From: Bacteroidota bacterium
GTDB taxonomy: Bacteria; Bacteroidota; Bacteroidia; JAHEXY01
Assembly (NCBI GenBank): GCA_023251875.1
Contig: JAHEXY010000002.1
Span: 248,001-312,000 of the forward strand
Direction: 5' to 3'
Length of the DNA: 64,000 nucleotides
This document shows, piece by piece, positions 17,364 through 26,641 of this stretch. The stretch's first letter is position 1. Each line of letters starts with the position of its first letter. The position numbers and the translations under genes were made by a program. Under the pieces are notes generated by a model, which saw only the letters and a program-made list of their open reading frames with translations, did no database searches and was not told the DNA's origin.

Positions 17364-17398
17364 CAAACAAAAACCCTCCACTTTTTAGCAGAGGGTTT
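17364..17398 (-). terminator. Rho-independent terminator after the DksA/TraR gene
   Basis: On the minus strand, an 8-bp stem AAACCCTC/GAGGGTTT (17398-17391 and 17378-17371) with a 12-base loop is followed by TTTTTGTTTG. It separates the DksA/TraR gene from lspA copy 2. Confidence 0.8.
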
Positions 17399-17424
17399 CG
17401 TTCAAATAAAGTATTTGTTTAATG

Positions 17425-18423
17425 TTATTCTTGAGGAGCTTCACTCATTTTTGCTTCAACAGTTGTTGTAGCATGAGGAACACTTCTTAATCTTTCTTTA
17501 GGAATAAGCTTTCCCGTAACCCTGCAGATTCCATACGTTTTATTTTCAATGCGAAACAATGCATTTTCTAAATGTTGAATTATTTTTTTCTGACGAGTTG
17601 CCAATTGCGCTACTTCTTCTTTGGTCATCACATCCGATCCATCTTCCATTGGTTTAAATGTGTGAGCTGTATCTTCCGTACCATGATCATCGGTTCTGTC
17701 AATGGTTCCTTTTAACATTTCAAAGTCTTTTCTTTTTTCTTCTAATTTTAGTAAAATAAGATCTTTAAATTCCGCTAACTCAGTATCTGAGTATCTTGTT
17801 TTTTCTCCGGCCATATCTGTTTTTTTTATCTGGGTTGAATTTACTGTTGTTTGTGCTTTATTTACTTGATGTAAAGCTTGGGGTTTTACGTAACCATTGT
17901 TAATAGGTTTCACTATTTGTGAGAAATTTTTATTAACATTAAACGCTTTAGTATCAATGGCAGTATTAACAGTAGGCTTGGCCACTTTATTGTTTTTTGT
18001 AGGAATTGATTTTACCGATGAAAGCGGTGTTGCTGTTTTACCATTACTATGAACAGACTTATTAATTACAGGTTTCGCTTCTGTTTTTTTAATTGGAGCA
18101 GCTACTTTTTTTGCAACTACCACTTTTTTAATTTCTTGTTTTACCGGTTTCACAGTTTTTTTAACTACAACTTTAGCAGCTTTTTTAGTTTTAGATACAA
18201 ACACTTTTTTTGCAACTGCCTTTTTTGAAACAATAGCCTTGGTCTTTTTTGATGCAGATGGTTTTGTTTTGCTTACCACTTTTATATTAGGTTTTGCCTT
18301 TTTTGCTACAACTTTTTTTGCTTTAGCTGGAGCTTTTACAACTTTCTTCTTAACTGCAACTGCTTTTTTTGCTTGAGGAGCTTTTTTAAGCTTTGCTTTT
18401 TTTGCGATAATTTTTTTTGCCAT
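17425..18423 (-). CDS. DksA/TraR-type regulator with histone H1-like Lys/Ala-rich N-terminus
   Basis: 332 residues. The first ~120 are almost entirely Lys, Ala and Val in AKKxVAKK-type repeats, like histone H1 tails and bacterial nucleoid proteins. Residues ~120-205 are a Ser/Thr/Asn-rich linker. Residues ~205-332 are a DksA/TraR domain: a coiled coil (FKDLILLKLEEKRKDFEMLKGTI, then DGSDVMTKEE) and a C-terminal YGICRVTGKLIPKERLRSVPHA. Only one Cys (Cys300) of the usual four zinc ligands is left, a form I associate with Bacteroidota. The likely role is an RNA polymerase-binding regulator that also contacts DNA through the tail. It follows ileS by 11 bp. Confidence 0.85.
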   Translation of the reverse strand: MAKKIIAKKAKLKKAPQAKKAVAVKKKVVKAPAKAKKVVAKKAKPNIKVVSKTKPSASKKTKAIVSKKAVAKKVFVSKTKKAAKVVVKKTVKPVKQEIKKVVVAKKVAAPIKKTEAKPVINKSVHSNGKTATPLSSVKSIPTKNNKVAKPTVNTAIDTKAFNVNKNFSQIVKPINNGYVKPQALHQVNKAQTTVNSTQIKKTDMAGEKTRYSDTELAEFKDLILLKLEEKRKDFEMLKGTIDRTDDHGTEDTAHTFKPMEDGSDVMTKEEVAQLATRQKKIIQHLENALFRIENKTYGICRVTGKLIPKERLRSVPHATTTVEAKMSEAPQE

Positions 18424-18434
18424 AAAATTTTATA

Positions 18435-21400
18435 TTAATTGAGTTTGCGTATAGAGACTACGGTTTCTACAGCATCATCTACCTCTACTTTTACACTATT
18501 ATCTATTTCAAGCTCATTTACAAGCTCTAATGAAGAAGCCAATGTCTCTGAGCAAATATAATTTAAATTATTTTGAATTGCCGAATTAATTGCATCATGT
18601 TTTTGAATTTTTACCGAAATCTTATCAATCACATCAAAATCTCTTTCTTTTCTGAGGGTTTGAATTTTGTTCACAAACTCTCTGGCTATACCCTCTTCCT
18701 TAAGATGAGTAGTAATGGTAATGTCTAACGCAACCGTTACCTTGTCATTATAGGCAACTTGCCAACCCGGTATATCTTGTGTGGTAATCTCTACATCTTG
18801 AATAGAAAGGGTTAAAGACTCTCCTTCTACCCCTATAGCAAGCTCCTTTTCTTGTTCAATTTGCCGTATTTGTTCAGGCGTAAATTTATTCACTTCCGCA
18901 GCAATGGCTTTCATTTTCTTACCAAACTTAGGGCCTAATTCTTTAAAATTGGCTTTTATATTTTTAACCAAAATGCCGGACGTATCATTCAAATATTCTA
19001 ATTGCTTTACATTTACTTCGGCTAAAATCAAATCTTTAACAGCCTCAATATGTTGCTGAACATCTTTATTAGCAGGCGATACAAGTATTTTATTTAAGGG
19101 CTGGCGTACCTTTATATTTACTTTTTTTCTCAATGAAAGAACCATTGAAGAAACATCTTGCGCCATTTTCATTCTCAATTCTAATGCTGAATTAATAAGT
19201 AAGCTATCTGCTTTAGGAAAGAAAGATAAATGAACGGACTCTGTTTTTTGCCTACCGGTAATCTTATTTAAATCTCCCAAAAGCCGTTCGGCAAAGAAGG
19301 GAGAGATAGGCGCCATCAATTGAGAAATTACTTCAAGGCATCGATATAAGGTTTGATAGGCAGCTATTTTATCTTGAGAATATTCTCCCTTCCAAAACCT
19401 TCTCCTGCATAAACGCACATACCAATTACTCAAATTTTCTGTCACAAACTCTTGAATAGCTCGTCCTGCTTTAGTAGGCTCATAGTCTTCATAGCTTTCC
19501 TTTACTTCTTTTATCAAGGTATTAAGAAGCGATAAAACCCATTGGTCAATTTCGGGCCTTTTATTTATAGGCACCTCAGGTTCAGCATAGGTAAATCCAT
19601 CAACGTTGGCATAAAGGGCAAAAAAAGCATAGGTATTATGAAGCGTTCCAAAAAATTTACGTTTAGCTTCTTCTATTCCATCAGCATTAAATTTTAAATT
19701 ATCCCAAGGTTGTGCATTAGTAACCAAATACCAGCGCGTAGCATCGGGGCCATATTGTTCAATGATTTTAAACGGATCAACCACATTACCCAAGCGCTTC
19801 GACATTTTATTACCATTCTTATCCAGTACCAAACCGTTTGATATTACATTCTTAAAAGCAATGGAATCAAAAAGCATTACCCCAATGGCATGTAAAGTAA
19901 AGAACCAGCCACGTGTTTGATCAACGCCTTCGGCTATGAAATCAGCAGGAAACACCCCTCTCCCGACCTCTCCCCGAAGGGGAGAGGAGGGATAAAGTTC
20001 TTTATTTTGGAATGGGAAATGATTTTGCGCATACGGCATTGCCCCTGAATCAAACCAAACATCAATTAAGTCTGATTCTCTTTGCATTTTTTTGCCTGAA
20101 GGAGAGACTAAAACGACATCATCAACATAAGGCTTGTGAAGATCAAAAAGAGAATAATTTTTTTCTGAAAAGTCTTGAGCACTAAAATTTGCCAAAGGAT
20201 TGTTTTCCATAAAACCAGCCTTTACTGATTTATCTAGTTCCTCTTTTAATTGTTGTATAGATGAAATGCAAAGTCTTTCGGTTTTGTCTTCGCTCGTCCA
20301 TATAGGAATAGGGATGCCCCAAAAACGAGAACGAGAAAGATTCCAATCTTGTAAATTTTCCAACCAATTTCCAAAACGCCCGGTTCCGGTATGAGATGGT
20401 TTCCAGTTAATGGTTTTATTTAGTTCAACCATTCTGTCTTTTAAAGCAGTAGTTTTAATAAACCACGAATCAAGTGGATAATACAAAACGGGCTTATCTG
20501 TTCTCCAACAATGAGGATATGAGTGTTCGTACTTTTCTATTTTAAAGGCTTTATTTTCTAATTTTAATTTTAGTGCAATTAATTCGTCAACGCTTAAATA
20601 TTTTTCAAGTTTGGGGATAATGGCTTTTAATTTCTCTTGCTGTTCTTTTAGTTCCTGCTCTTTTTCTGCATCAGCATAATAAGCTTCTTTAACGAATTTT
20701 CCTCCTAGTGGAAATAAATTATCTTTTATTTCTGCAATAAAACGTCCGGTTTTATCAACCAGCGTTAACGATCCTATTCCGTTTTGTTTGGCAACCCTAA
20801 AATCATCTGCACCAAAACTTGGCGCAATATGAACAATTCCCGTTCCATCTACAGTAGTAACAAAATCTCCAATTACAACTTTAAATGCCTCTCCGTCTGT
20901 AGGCTGCACGTAGGACATTAATTGTTCGTACTGTATACCCACTAAATCACGTCCTTTACATTCTCCAATAAGTTTGTATGGAATTTGCTTATCCCCCTCT
21001 TTGTAGTCTTCTAATTTTAGTTCTGCATTTTTTTCCGGAAAATATTTGCCCATTAAATCCTTAGCAAGAATTACTGTAAGGGCTTTAAATGTATAAGGAT
21101 TAAAAGTTTGTACGGCAACATAGCTAATGTTTTTTCCAACTGCTAAGGCTGTATTTGAAGGTAATGTCCATGGAGTAGTTGTCCAAGCAAGAAAGAAAGC
21201 GGCCCCCCTCCTAACCTCTCCCCAAAAGGGAGAGGAACTGAAAATGCCAGCTTCGTCAAAAACTTGATCCGCTTGTATTTTAAACTGTGCTACAATAGTA
21301 GTGTCTTTAACATTGACATAACATCCAGGCATATTGAGTTCATGAGAACTTAAACCCGTTCCTGCAGCAGGTGAGTAAGGTTGAATGGTATATCCTTTAT

Positions 21401-21923
21401 ACAAGAGATTTTTTTCATACAGCATGCCTAATAAATACCAAACAGACTCAATATATTTATTGTCGAACGTAAAGTATGGATCTTTTAAATCTACCCAATA
21501 GCCCATCTTTAAAGTAAGGTCATTCCATATATCGGTATACTTTAAAACTTCTTTTCTACAAGCCTTGTTATAATCTTCTACAGAAATTTTTTTTCCGATA
21601 TCTTCTTTTGTAATACCCAACGTTTTTTCAACACCTAACTCAACTGGCAATCCATGTGTGTCCCAACCCGCTTTACGTTTTACCTGAAAACCCTGCATGG
21701 TTTTGAAACGGCAAAACAAATCTTTAAATGTTCTTGATATTACATGATGAATTCCGGGAAGTCCGTTTGCTGAAGGGGGGCCATCATAAAATGTATATGA
21801 AGGAGCCCCATCCCTTTCTTGTATACTTTTTTCAAATATTTCGTTTGTATTCCACCATGTTAATACATCTTTACCAATAGCTGATAGATCAAGACTTTTA
21901 TATTCTGTATATTTTTTCGACAT
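18435..21923 (-). CDS. ileS: isoleucyl-tRNA synthetase with two palindromic-repeat insertions
   Basis: Charges tRNA-Ile with isoleucine; class Ia synthetase, cytosolic. 1162 residues, of the longer eukaryote/archaea-like type. The HIGH motif appears as GIHH (residues 57-60), followed by GWDTHGLPVE; the CP1 editing domain contains LAWTTTPWTLPSN; the KMSKR loop is intact (~706-710). Two stretches are translated from repeat DNA: SSPFWGEVRRG (~229-239), just before the TTTPW editing motif, and SSPLRGEVGRG (~645-655), just before FPADFIAEGVDQTRGW. Both are in frame and flanked by conserved sequence, so the enzyme should still work. The palindromic leader at 21941-22045 lies upstream. Confidence 0.96.
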   Translation of the reverse strand: MSKKYTEYKSLDLSAIGKDVLTWWNTNEIFEKSIQERDGAPSYTFYDGPPSANGLPGIHHVISRTFKDLFCRFKTMQGFQVKRKAGWDTHGLPVELGVEKTLGITKEDIGKKISVEDYNKACRKEVLKYTDIWNDLTLKMGYWVDLKDPYFTFDNKYIESVWYLLGMLYEKNLLYKGYTIQPYSPAAGTGLSSHELNMPGCYVNVKDTTIVAQFKIQADQVFDEAGIFSSSPFWGEVRRGAAFFLAWTTTPWTLPSNTALAVGKNISYVAVQTFNPYTFKALTVILAKDLMGKYFPEKNAELKLEDYKEGDKQIPYKLIGECKGRDLVGIQYEQLMSYVQPTDGEAFKVVIGDFVTTVDGTGIVHIAPSFGADDFRVAKQNGIGSLTLVDKTGRFIAEIKDNLFPLGGKFVKEAYYADAEKEQELKEQQEKLKAIIPKLEKYLSVDELIALKLKLENKAFKIEKYEHSYPHCWRTDKPVLYYPLDSWFIKTTALKDRMVELNKTINWKPSHTGTGRFGNWLENLQDWNLSRSRFWGIPIPIWTSEDKTERLCISSIQQLKEELDKSVKAGFMENNPLANFSAQDFSEKNYSLFDLHKPYVDDVVLVSPSGKKMQRESDLIDVWFDSGAMPYAQNHFPFQNKELYPSSPLRGEVGRGVFPADFIAEGVDQTRGWFFTLHAIGVMLFDSIAFKNVISNGLVLDKNGNKMSKRLGNVVDPFKIIEQYGPDATRWYLVTNAQPWDNLKFNADGIEEAKRKFFGTLHNTYAFFALYANVDGFTYAEPEVPINKRPEIDQWVLSLLNTLIKEVKESYEDYEPTKAGRAIQEFVTENLSNWYVRLCRRRFWKGEYSQDKIAAYQTLYRCLEVISQLMAPISPFFAERLLGDLNKITGRQKTESVHLSFFPKADSLLINSALELRMKMAQDVSSMVLSLRKKVNIKVRQPLNKILVSPANKDVQQHIEAVKDLILAEVNVKQLEYLNDTSGILVKNIKANFKELGPKFGKKMKAIAAEVNKFTPEQIRQIEQEKELAIGVEGESLTLSIQDVEITTQDIPGWQVAYNDKVTVALDITITTHLKEEGIAREFVNKIQTLRKERDFDVIDKISVKIQKHDAINSAIQNNLNYICSETLASSLELVNELEIDNSVKVEVDDAVETVVSIRKLN
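19955..19992. repeat. CTCTCCC-type palindromic repeat inside ileS, site 2
   Basis: ACCTCTCCCCGAAGGGGAGAGG-like palindrome within the coding region. In the ileS frame it reads SSPLRGEVGRG. It shares its core with the intergenic copies, notably 35198-35231. Confidence 0.8.
21203..21236. repeat. CTCTCCC-type palindromic repeat inside ileS, site 1
   Basis: ACCTCTCCCCAAAAGGGAGAGG-like palindrome within the coding region. It translates as SSPFWGEVRRG in the same frame as site 2 at 19955-19992. The two differ by base changes, so they are probably independent or old insertions. Confidence 0.8.
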
Positions 21924-21940
21924 GGTATTTTATTTTAAGT

Positions 21941-22045
21941 AAAGACACCAATTTCACGAATTTGCACTAAGGCAAAACATTATCACTAAAAAAGTATTTT
22001 AGCCTATTAATTTAAATTCGTACTAATTAGCGTAATTCGTGTCTT
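21941..22045. repeat. palindromic leader element in front of ileS
   Basis: Inverted arms: AAGACACCAATTTCACGAAT from 21942 and ATTCGTGTCTT ending 22045, about 105 bp in all. One arm ends 18 bp upstream of the ileS ATG, so the ileS mRNA may carry it as a structured leader. Confidence 0.6.
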
Positions 22046-22127
22046 GTTTTTTAATGTGCAAAGGTAGGCAAGATTTCTATTTTAATAGATATTTATGGAG
22101 GTGAATCTAGAAGGCTAGAATATTTTT

Positions 22128-23207
22128 TTAAAACAATTTAGCTCCCCAAGCTACAGAAGCGGGATGTTGCTCAATGGTTTCGTCAAATAATTCAATAAAT
22201 AAAGCCCCATTGTCTACTGCATTTTGAATAGTTTGTGCAACCCATAAATCTGTTTTGTTATCAATATAGTCTTGCTCTTGAAAAGCCACATTGGTACCTA
22301 ATTGCTTGGCATAATCAATAATGGGAAGATTGGGTGTAGAATCATTAATAGCATTGTATTGAACAATCATTCTGCTTCCATATGCCGAAGCAGCAGTTTT
22401 AACTAAATCAGCGGTAGTAGTATTAAAGAGACCGGGAATAATTGTTCCATTATCACTAATAGAAGGAAATCCATTGGGGTCGGGGATGATGGCAATGTCT
22501 AATGGTTTATCTTTAAATTTTTTATAACAGGCATTTGCAATAGTTTGCCAAGCTGAAAGAACTTTAGTTGGTGTATAGCCATTTGCCAGCCATATTTGAG
22601 CGGCATTGCTGGCGGTATCTGTGCCGCTTACGTAAGTTGAATCTTCATAAGGCAACCTTGTTTCGGCAGTTTCTTGATTAATACCACATATTTTTATTAG
22701 TGAAATAGCAGCGTAACGAGAGGAATTTGATTTTAAATGGTCTTTGAAATCACTTATCAAATCAGAATAGGCATTTATAAAAACGGTTTCCCAAGGTAGG
22801 GGAATATCTACCCAATGTGCATTATTTCCTGAACCATCATGTGGTATTATTTTAAAATGAAGAAAGGTAAATCCTCCTTTTTTGATCCAATGAGGAGAAT
22901 AATCTCCCGCAATAAAAGCAATAGAAACCTTTTTGCCATATGCTATAGCATTATCAATTTCGCTATCTACAAACGACCAGTCGTAATTATCTTCTATTGC
23001 TTCTACAGAATTCCAACCAACACGAATAAAAATTCCACTTACATCTGTGTTTTTCAAAACATCAACATCATGAGCTTTATCAATATTAGAAACCGCATAA
23101 ATACCTCTTGGTAATGGAAAGGCAATTTTGTAATCCATTTCATCTTTTTGGCAAGCACCAAAAAACAAAACCAACAAAATTAATATAGGTAAAAAATGAA
23201 CACGCAT
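22128..23207 (-). CDS. lipoprotein with glycoside-hydrolase-like TIM-barrel fold
   Basis: 359 residues. The N-terminus MRVHFLPILILLVLFFGAC is a lipoprotein signal with lipid-attachment Cys19. The mature part reads like a (beta/alpha)8 barrel of the GH42/beta-galactosidase-like clan: GIYAVSN, SGIFIRVGWNSVE followed by YDWSFVDSEIDNAIAYGKKVSIAF, INAYSDLISDFKDHL, and a final GALFIELFDETIEQHP. The Glu in ALFIELF is where the nucleophile sits in such barrels, but the usual NEP acid/base motif is not obvious (only CGINQET). It could be a degraded or specialised hydrolase. It is transcribed alone. Confidence 0.62.
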   Translation of the reverse strand: MRVHFLPILILLVLFFGACQKDEMDYKIAFPLPRGIYAVSNIDKAHDVDVLKNTDVSGIFIRVGWNSVEAIEDNYDWSFVDSEIDNAIAYGKKVSIAFIAGDYSPHWIKKGGFTFLHFKIIPHDGSGNNAHWVDIPLPWETVFINAYSDLISDFKDHLKSNSSRYAAISLIKICGINQETAETRLPYEDSTYVSGTDTASNAAQIWLANGYTPTKVLSAWQTIANACYKKFKDKPLDIAIIPDPNGFPSISDNGTIIPGLFNTTTADLVKTAASAYGSRMIVQYNAINDSTPNLPIIDYAKQLGTNVAFQEQDYIDNKTDLWVAQTIQNAVDNGALFIELFDETIEQHPASVAWGAKLF

Positions 23208-23362
23208 TTTGTATATCTTTATTCGCTAATTTTAGGTAGGTGAAAAAAATTCTATTTTTCAAGATATAAAAGTAGAACCAAATTATCAAGTGTTTGTCAT
23301 TATTTCTCTAAAAACATGAGAGATAAATTTTTTATTTTATTTTTCTATTACTTCGTTTTCCA

Positions 23363-24037
23363 ATGATTCATTTACAAAACATTCATAAAACATATTATAT
23401 AGGCAATAATGCTCTGCATGTATTAAAAGGAATAGATCTTGAAATTAAAGAAGGGGAATTGGTTTCTATTATGGGATCTTCCGGCTCAGGAAAATCAACC
23501 CTTTTAAACATTTTAGGGATTTTAGATTCGTATGATGCCGGAAATTATTATCTCAATAAAACATTAATAAAAAAATTATCGGAAAGGCAAGCAGCAAACT
23601 ATCGCAACAAGTTTATTGGTTTTGTTTTTCAATCATTCAATTTAATTGCATTTAAAAATGCAATGGAGAATGTTGCGCTACCCTTGTATTATCAAAATAT
23701 AAGTAGAAAAGAAAGAAATAAATTAGCGCTGGAATACCTTGATAAAGTTGGATTAAAACAATGGGCTGAACATTTGCCTTCTGAACTTTCGGGCGGACAG
23801 AAACAGCGAGTTGCCATTGCGCGAGCATTGGTTACAAACCCAAAAGTAATTCTTGCCGATGAACCTACAGGTGCATTAGATTCAAAAACATCTTCGGAGA
23901 TTATGGATATTTTTAAAGATGTAAACAAACAAGGCATGACGGTTATTATAGTAACGCATGAAAACGACATAGCGGCAAACACAAATAGAATTATTAAACT
24001 AAAAGACGGCTTGATAGATAATGGACAGATGGCTTGA
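23363..24037 (+). CDS. MacB/LolD-type ABC transporter ATP-binding protein
   Basis: ATPase subunit of an ABC exporter of the MacB/LolD class. 224 residues, with Walker A GSSGSGKST, Q-loop FQSFNLI, signature LSGGQKQR, Walker B VILADEPTGALD and switch His in VIIVTHE. The LxSGGQ and EPTGALD forms are typical of this class. It overlaps the following permease by 17 bp, and a second permease lies 103 bp further. Together they could form a heteromeric transporter that handles lipoproteins, peptides or drugs in the cell envelope. No membrane-fusion protein is adjacent. Confidence 0.93.
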   Translation: MIHLQNIHKTYYIGNNALHVLKGIDLEIKEGELVSIMGSSGSGKSTLLNILGILDSYDAGNYYLNKTLIKKLSERQAANYRNKFIGFVFQSFNLIAFKNAMENVALPLYYQNISRKERNKLALEYLDKVGLKQWAEHLPSELSGGQKQRVAIARALVTNPKVILADEPTGALDSKTSSEIMDIFKDVNKQGMTVIIVTHENDIAANTNRIIKLKDGLIDNGQMA

Positions 24038-25244
24038 AATATTTAGCACCATTCGCCAGAATAAGTTAAGAACTGCCCTCACTGCTTTTAGTGTGGCTTG
24101 GGGAATTTTTATGCTTATTATTTTATTGGGTGCCGGTAAAGGATTAGAAAATGGTTTTAAATTTCGGTTTAAAGACGATGCTGTTAACAGTATTAGAGTG
24201 GGATCCGGACAAACCAGCATTGCTTATGGTGGTTTACAATCCGGTAGGCAAATTCAATTTACATTGAAAGATTATGAAGCTGTTAAAAATGCTATAAAAG
24301 ATATTGATCATATCTCTGCACGCTATCCAATAAAAGGAAGCCAAGTAGTAAATTATAAAACAAAAAATGGGGTATATGATTTAACGCCCATACACCCTGA
24401 TTTTCGTTTTATAGAAATTACCAATGTATTACAAGGTCGATTTATAAATCCTCTCGATATTTCTCAGTGCCGTAAAGTTGCTGTGATAAGTGATGCAATA
24501 GAAAAGGAACTTTTCGAAAATGATTCTGCCATGGAAAAATACATTCAAATAAGTAGTATTTCATTTAAAGTGGTGGGGATATATAAAGATAACGGAGGCG
24601 AAAATCAATCAAAAACAATTTATTTACCCATTACTACTGCTCAAAAAGTGTTTAACGGACAAGATAAAATTGGTAGAATTTTGTTTACCATTGGCAATGC
24701 TTCGGTTGAAGAAAGCAAACAAATTTCAGATGAAACCTTGAATCTACTTTCAAAGCGGCTCAATTTTTCTAAAGAAGACGACAGAGCTGTTTTTATTCAT
24801 AATAGCATCGAAGATTTTGAACGTGTAATGTCTGTTTTAACCGGAATAAATGGCTTTATTTGGATAGTGGGAATAGGAACCATTATTGCAGGCATAGTTG
24901 GCGTAAGCAACATCATGCTCATTGTTGTAAAAGAAAGAACAAAAGAAATTGGAATAAAAAAAGCTTTGGGTGCAACTCCTTTTAATATTGTAAGTCAAAT
25001 TGTGCAAGAAGCTGTTTTTATTACTGCACTCTCAGGTTATATTGGACTTGTGTTGGGAATAGGATTACTTGAGTTACTTGCAAAATTTATTCCTTCAAAT
25101 GAAATGTTCTCAAATCCAACGGTAGATTTAAGAATAGCTATTAGTGCAACTGTATTGTTAATTATTGCCGGAGCCTTAGCTGGATTATTTCCGGCTATGA
25201 GAGCCGCAAGTATTAAACCGGTTGAGGCATTGAGAGATGAATAA
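24021..25244 (+). CDS. MacB-type ABC permease, first copy
   Basis: 407 residues with the FtsX/MacB layout: one N-terminal transmembrane span (RTALTAFSVAWGIFMLIILLGAGKG), a large periplasmic MacB_PCD domain (residues ~50-270), then three C-terminal spans (IVGIGTIIAGIVGVSNIMLIVV; EAVFITALSGYIGLVLGI; AISATVLLIIAGALAGLFPA). It contains the conserved VKERTKEIGIKKALGA coupling loop. It begins inside the end of the ATPase gene. Its sequence is clearly paralogous to the next gene at 25348-26610 (shared RTALTAF, KERTKEIG and P..RA.SIK.V.ALR blocks). Confidence 0.92.
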   Translation: MDRWLEIFSTIRQNKLRTALTAFSVAWGIFMLIILLGAGKGLENGFKFRFKDDAVNSIRVGSGQTSIAYGGLQSGRQIQFTLKDYEAVKNAIKDIDHISARYPIKGSQVVNYKTKNGVYDLTPIHPDFRFIEITNVLQGRFINPLDISQCRKVAVISDAIEKELFENDSAMEKYIQISSISFKVVGIYKDNGGENQSKTIYLPITTAQKVFNGQDKIGRILFTIGNASVEESKQISDETLNLLSKRLNFSKEDDRAVFIHNSIEDFERVMSVLTGINGFIWIVGIGTIIAGIVGVSNIMLIVVKERTKEIGIKKALGATPFNIVSQIVQEAVFITALSGYIGLVLGIGLLELLAKFIPSNEMFSNPTVDLRIAISATVLLIIAGALAGLFPAMRAASIKPVEALRDE

Positions 25245-25263
25245 AATTAGTTCCATGTTGGAT

Positions 25264-25342
25264 AGTTCAGAGTTTAAAGTTTTTATGACTACCCAACTTT
25301 AAACTAAATAACTTTGAACATTGAACTTTTAAACTTTGAACT
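25264..25342. repeat. palindromic AACTTTGAAC leader element
   Basis: GTTCAGAGTTTAAAGTT on the left, answered by AACTTTAAACT and AACTTTGAAC runs on the right. It ends 5 bp before the ATG of the second permease and so lies in its untranslated leader or a promoter region. Confidence 0.5.
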
Positions 25343-25347
25343 AAAAT

Positions 25348-26610
25348 ATGTTCGAAATAGAAAGATGGCGAGAAGTATTTCATGTATTAGGGCGAAATAA
25401 AATTCGTACTGCACTTACTGCATTTGGTGTATTTTGGGGCATTTTTATGTTGGTAATTATGCAAGGTGCCGGTAATGGTTTAGAAACAGGTGTTCATAAA
25501 ATGTTTGGCGGTTTTGCAACCAATAGTTGTTTTGTATGGACTCAAAAAACCGACAAACCTTATAAAGGATTTAAAATTGGCAGAAGCTTTTCTCTAGAAA
25601 ATGCAGATATAGATGCCCTGCGAAAAAATATTCCTGAAATAAATATTCTTGCTCCTCGCGCTCAATTAGGTGGCTACATGGGTGGAAATAATGTAACAAG
25701 AGGATTAAAATCCGGAGCATTTTCTGTTAATGGAGATTACCCCAATTACAGAAAAATTGTTGCCATTGATATTAACCAAGGTCGTTTTATTAATGAAATT
25801 GATATAAAGGATCAACGCAAAATTGCTGTGATAGGAAATAGGGTACAGGAAATACTTTATGGAAATGATGAAAATCCTATTGGGACTTATATTCAAATTA
25901 ATGGCGTAAATTTTATGGTGGTAGGCACATTCGGCACCAATCGTTCAGGCAAAATGGGCGAACAAGATGCTCAAACCGTTTATATACCCTTTACTACTTT
26001 TCAACATGCATTTAATTTTCAAAATAAATTGGGCTGGTTTGCCGTTACATCTCCCAATAACATTCCAGTAACCATTGCAGAAGGTAAAATATTAGATCTC
26101 TTAAAAAAACGACATCAAATTAACCCTGATGATGGACATGCTTTTGGGCATTTTAACGCAGCCGAAGAATTTGGAAAAGTAAGTAGCTTGTTTATTGGTA
26201 TCAAAGGCTTATCATGGTTTGTGGGCATTCTCACATTATTAGCAGGCGCCATTGGCGTAAGCAATATTATGCTCGTAATTGTAAAAGAAAGAACAAAAGA
26301 AATTGGAGTAAGAAGGGCTATTGGAGCGCAACCCATTCACATCATTACACAAATTATGTTAGAGTCTGTTTTTTTAACCACTCTTGCCGGTTATCTTGGT
26401 TTGATTTCAGGAATAGGTTTATTAGAGCTCATTTCTTTTATCATGAATAAATTTCAAATTGAAAGTACATTCTTTTCCAATCCATTTATTAACATTCAAA
26501 CCGGCTTAACAGCTTTGGTAATATTAATTTTTTCCGGAATTTTGGCAGGCTTTATTCCTGCTTACCGAGCAATTTCAATAAAAGCTGTTGATGCATTGAG
26601 AAGTGAATAA
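25348..26610 (+). CDS. MacB-type ABC permease, second copy
   Basis: 420 residues with the same four-span FtsX/MacB topology and large periplasmic domain as the gene before it, including the VKERTKEIGVRRAIGAQP loop and the C-terminal FSGILAGFIPAYRAISIKAVDALRSE. Two related permeases with one ATPase suggest a heterodimeric exporter. The 103-bp gap before it is filled by the palindromic leader at 25264-25342, so it may have its own promoter or translation control. After the stop comes the repeat at 26642-26733. Confidence 0.92.
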   Translation: MFEIERWREVFHVLGRNKIRTALTAFGVFWGIFMLVIMQGAGNGLETGVHKMFGGFATNSCFVWTQKTDKPYKGFKIGRSFSLENADIDALRKNIPEINILAPRAQLGGYMGGNNVTRGLKSGAFSVNGDYPNYRKIVAIDINQGRFINEIDIKDQRKIAVIGNRVQEILYGNDENPIGTYIQINGVNFMVVGTFGTNRSGKMGEQDAQTVYIPFTTFQHAFNFQNKLGWFAVTSPNNIPVTIAEGKILDLLKKRHQINPDDGHAFGHFNAAEEFGKVSSLFIGIKGLSWFVGILTLLAGAIGVSNIMLVIVKERTKEIGVRRAIGAQPIHIITQIMLESVFLTTLAGYLGLISGIGLLELISFIMNKFQIESTFFSNPFINIQTGLTALVILIFSGILAGFIPAYRAISIKAVDALRSE

Positions 26611-26641
26611 GCCATCCCAGCTTATACTGGATTTAAAATTA

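Noticed and set aside
22839-23114. 91-codon plus-strand frame opposite the lipoprotein gene
   Set aside because: Antisense to a gene with a clear signal peptide and fold; no independent support.
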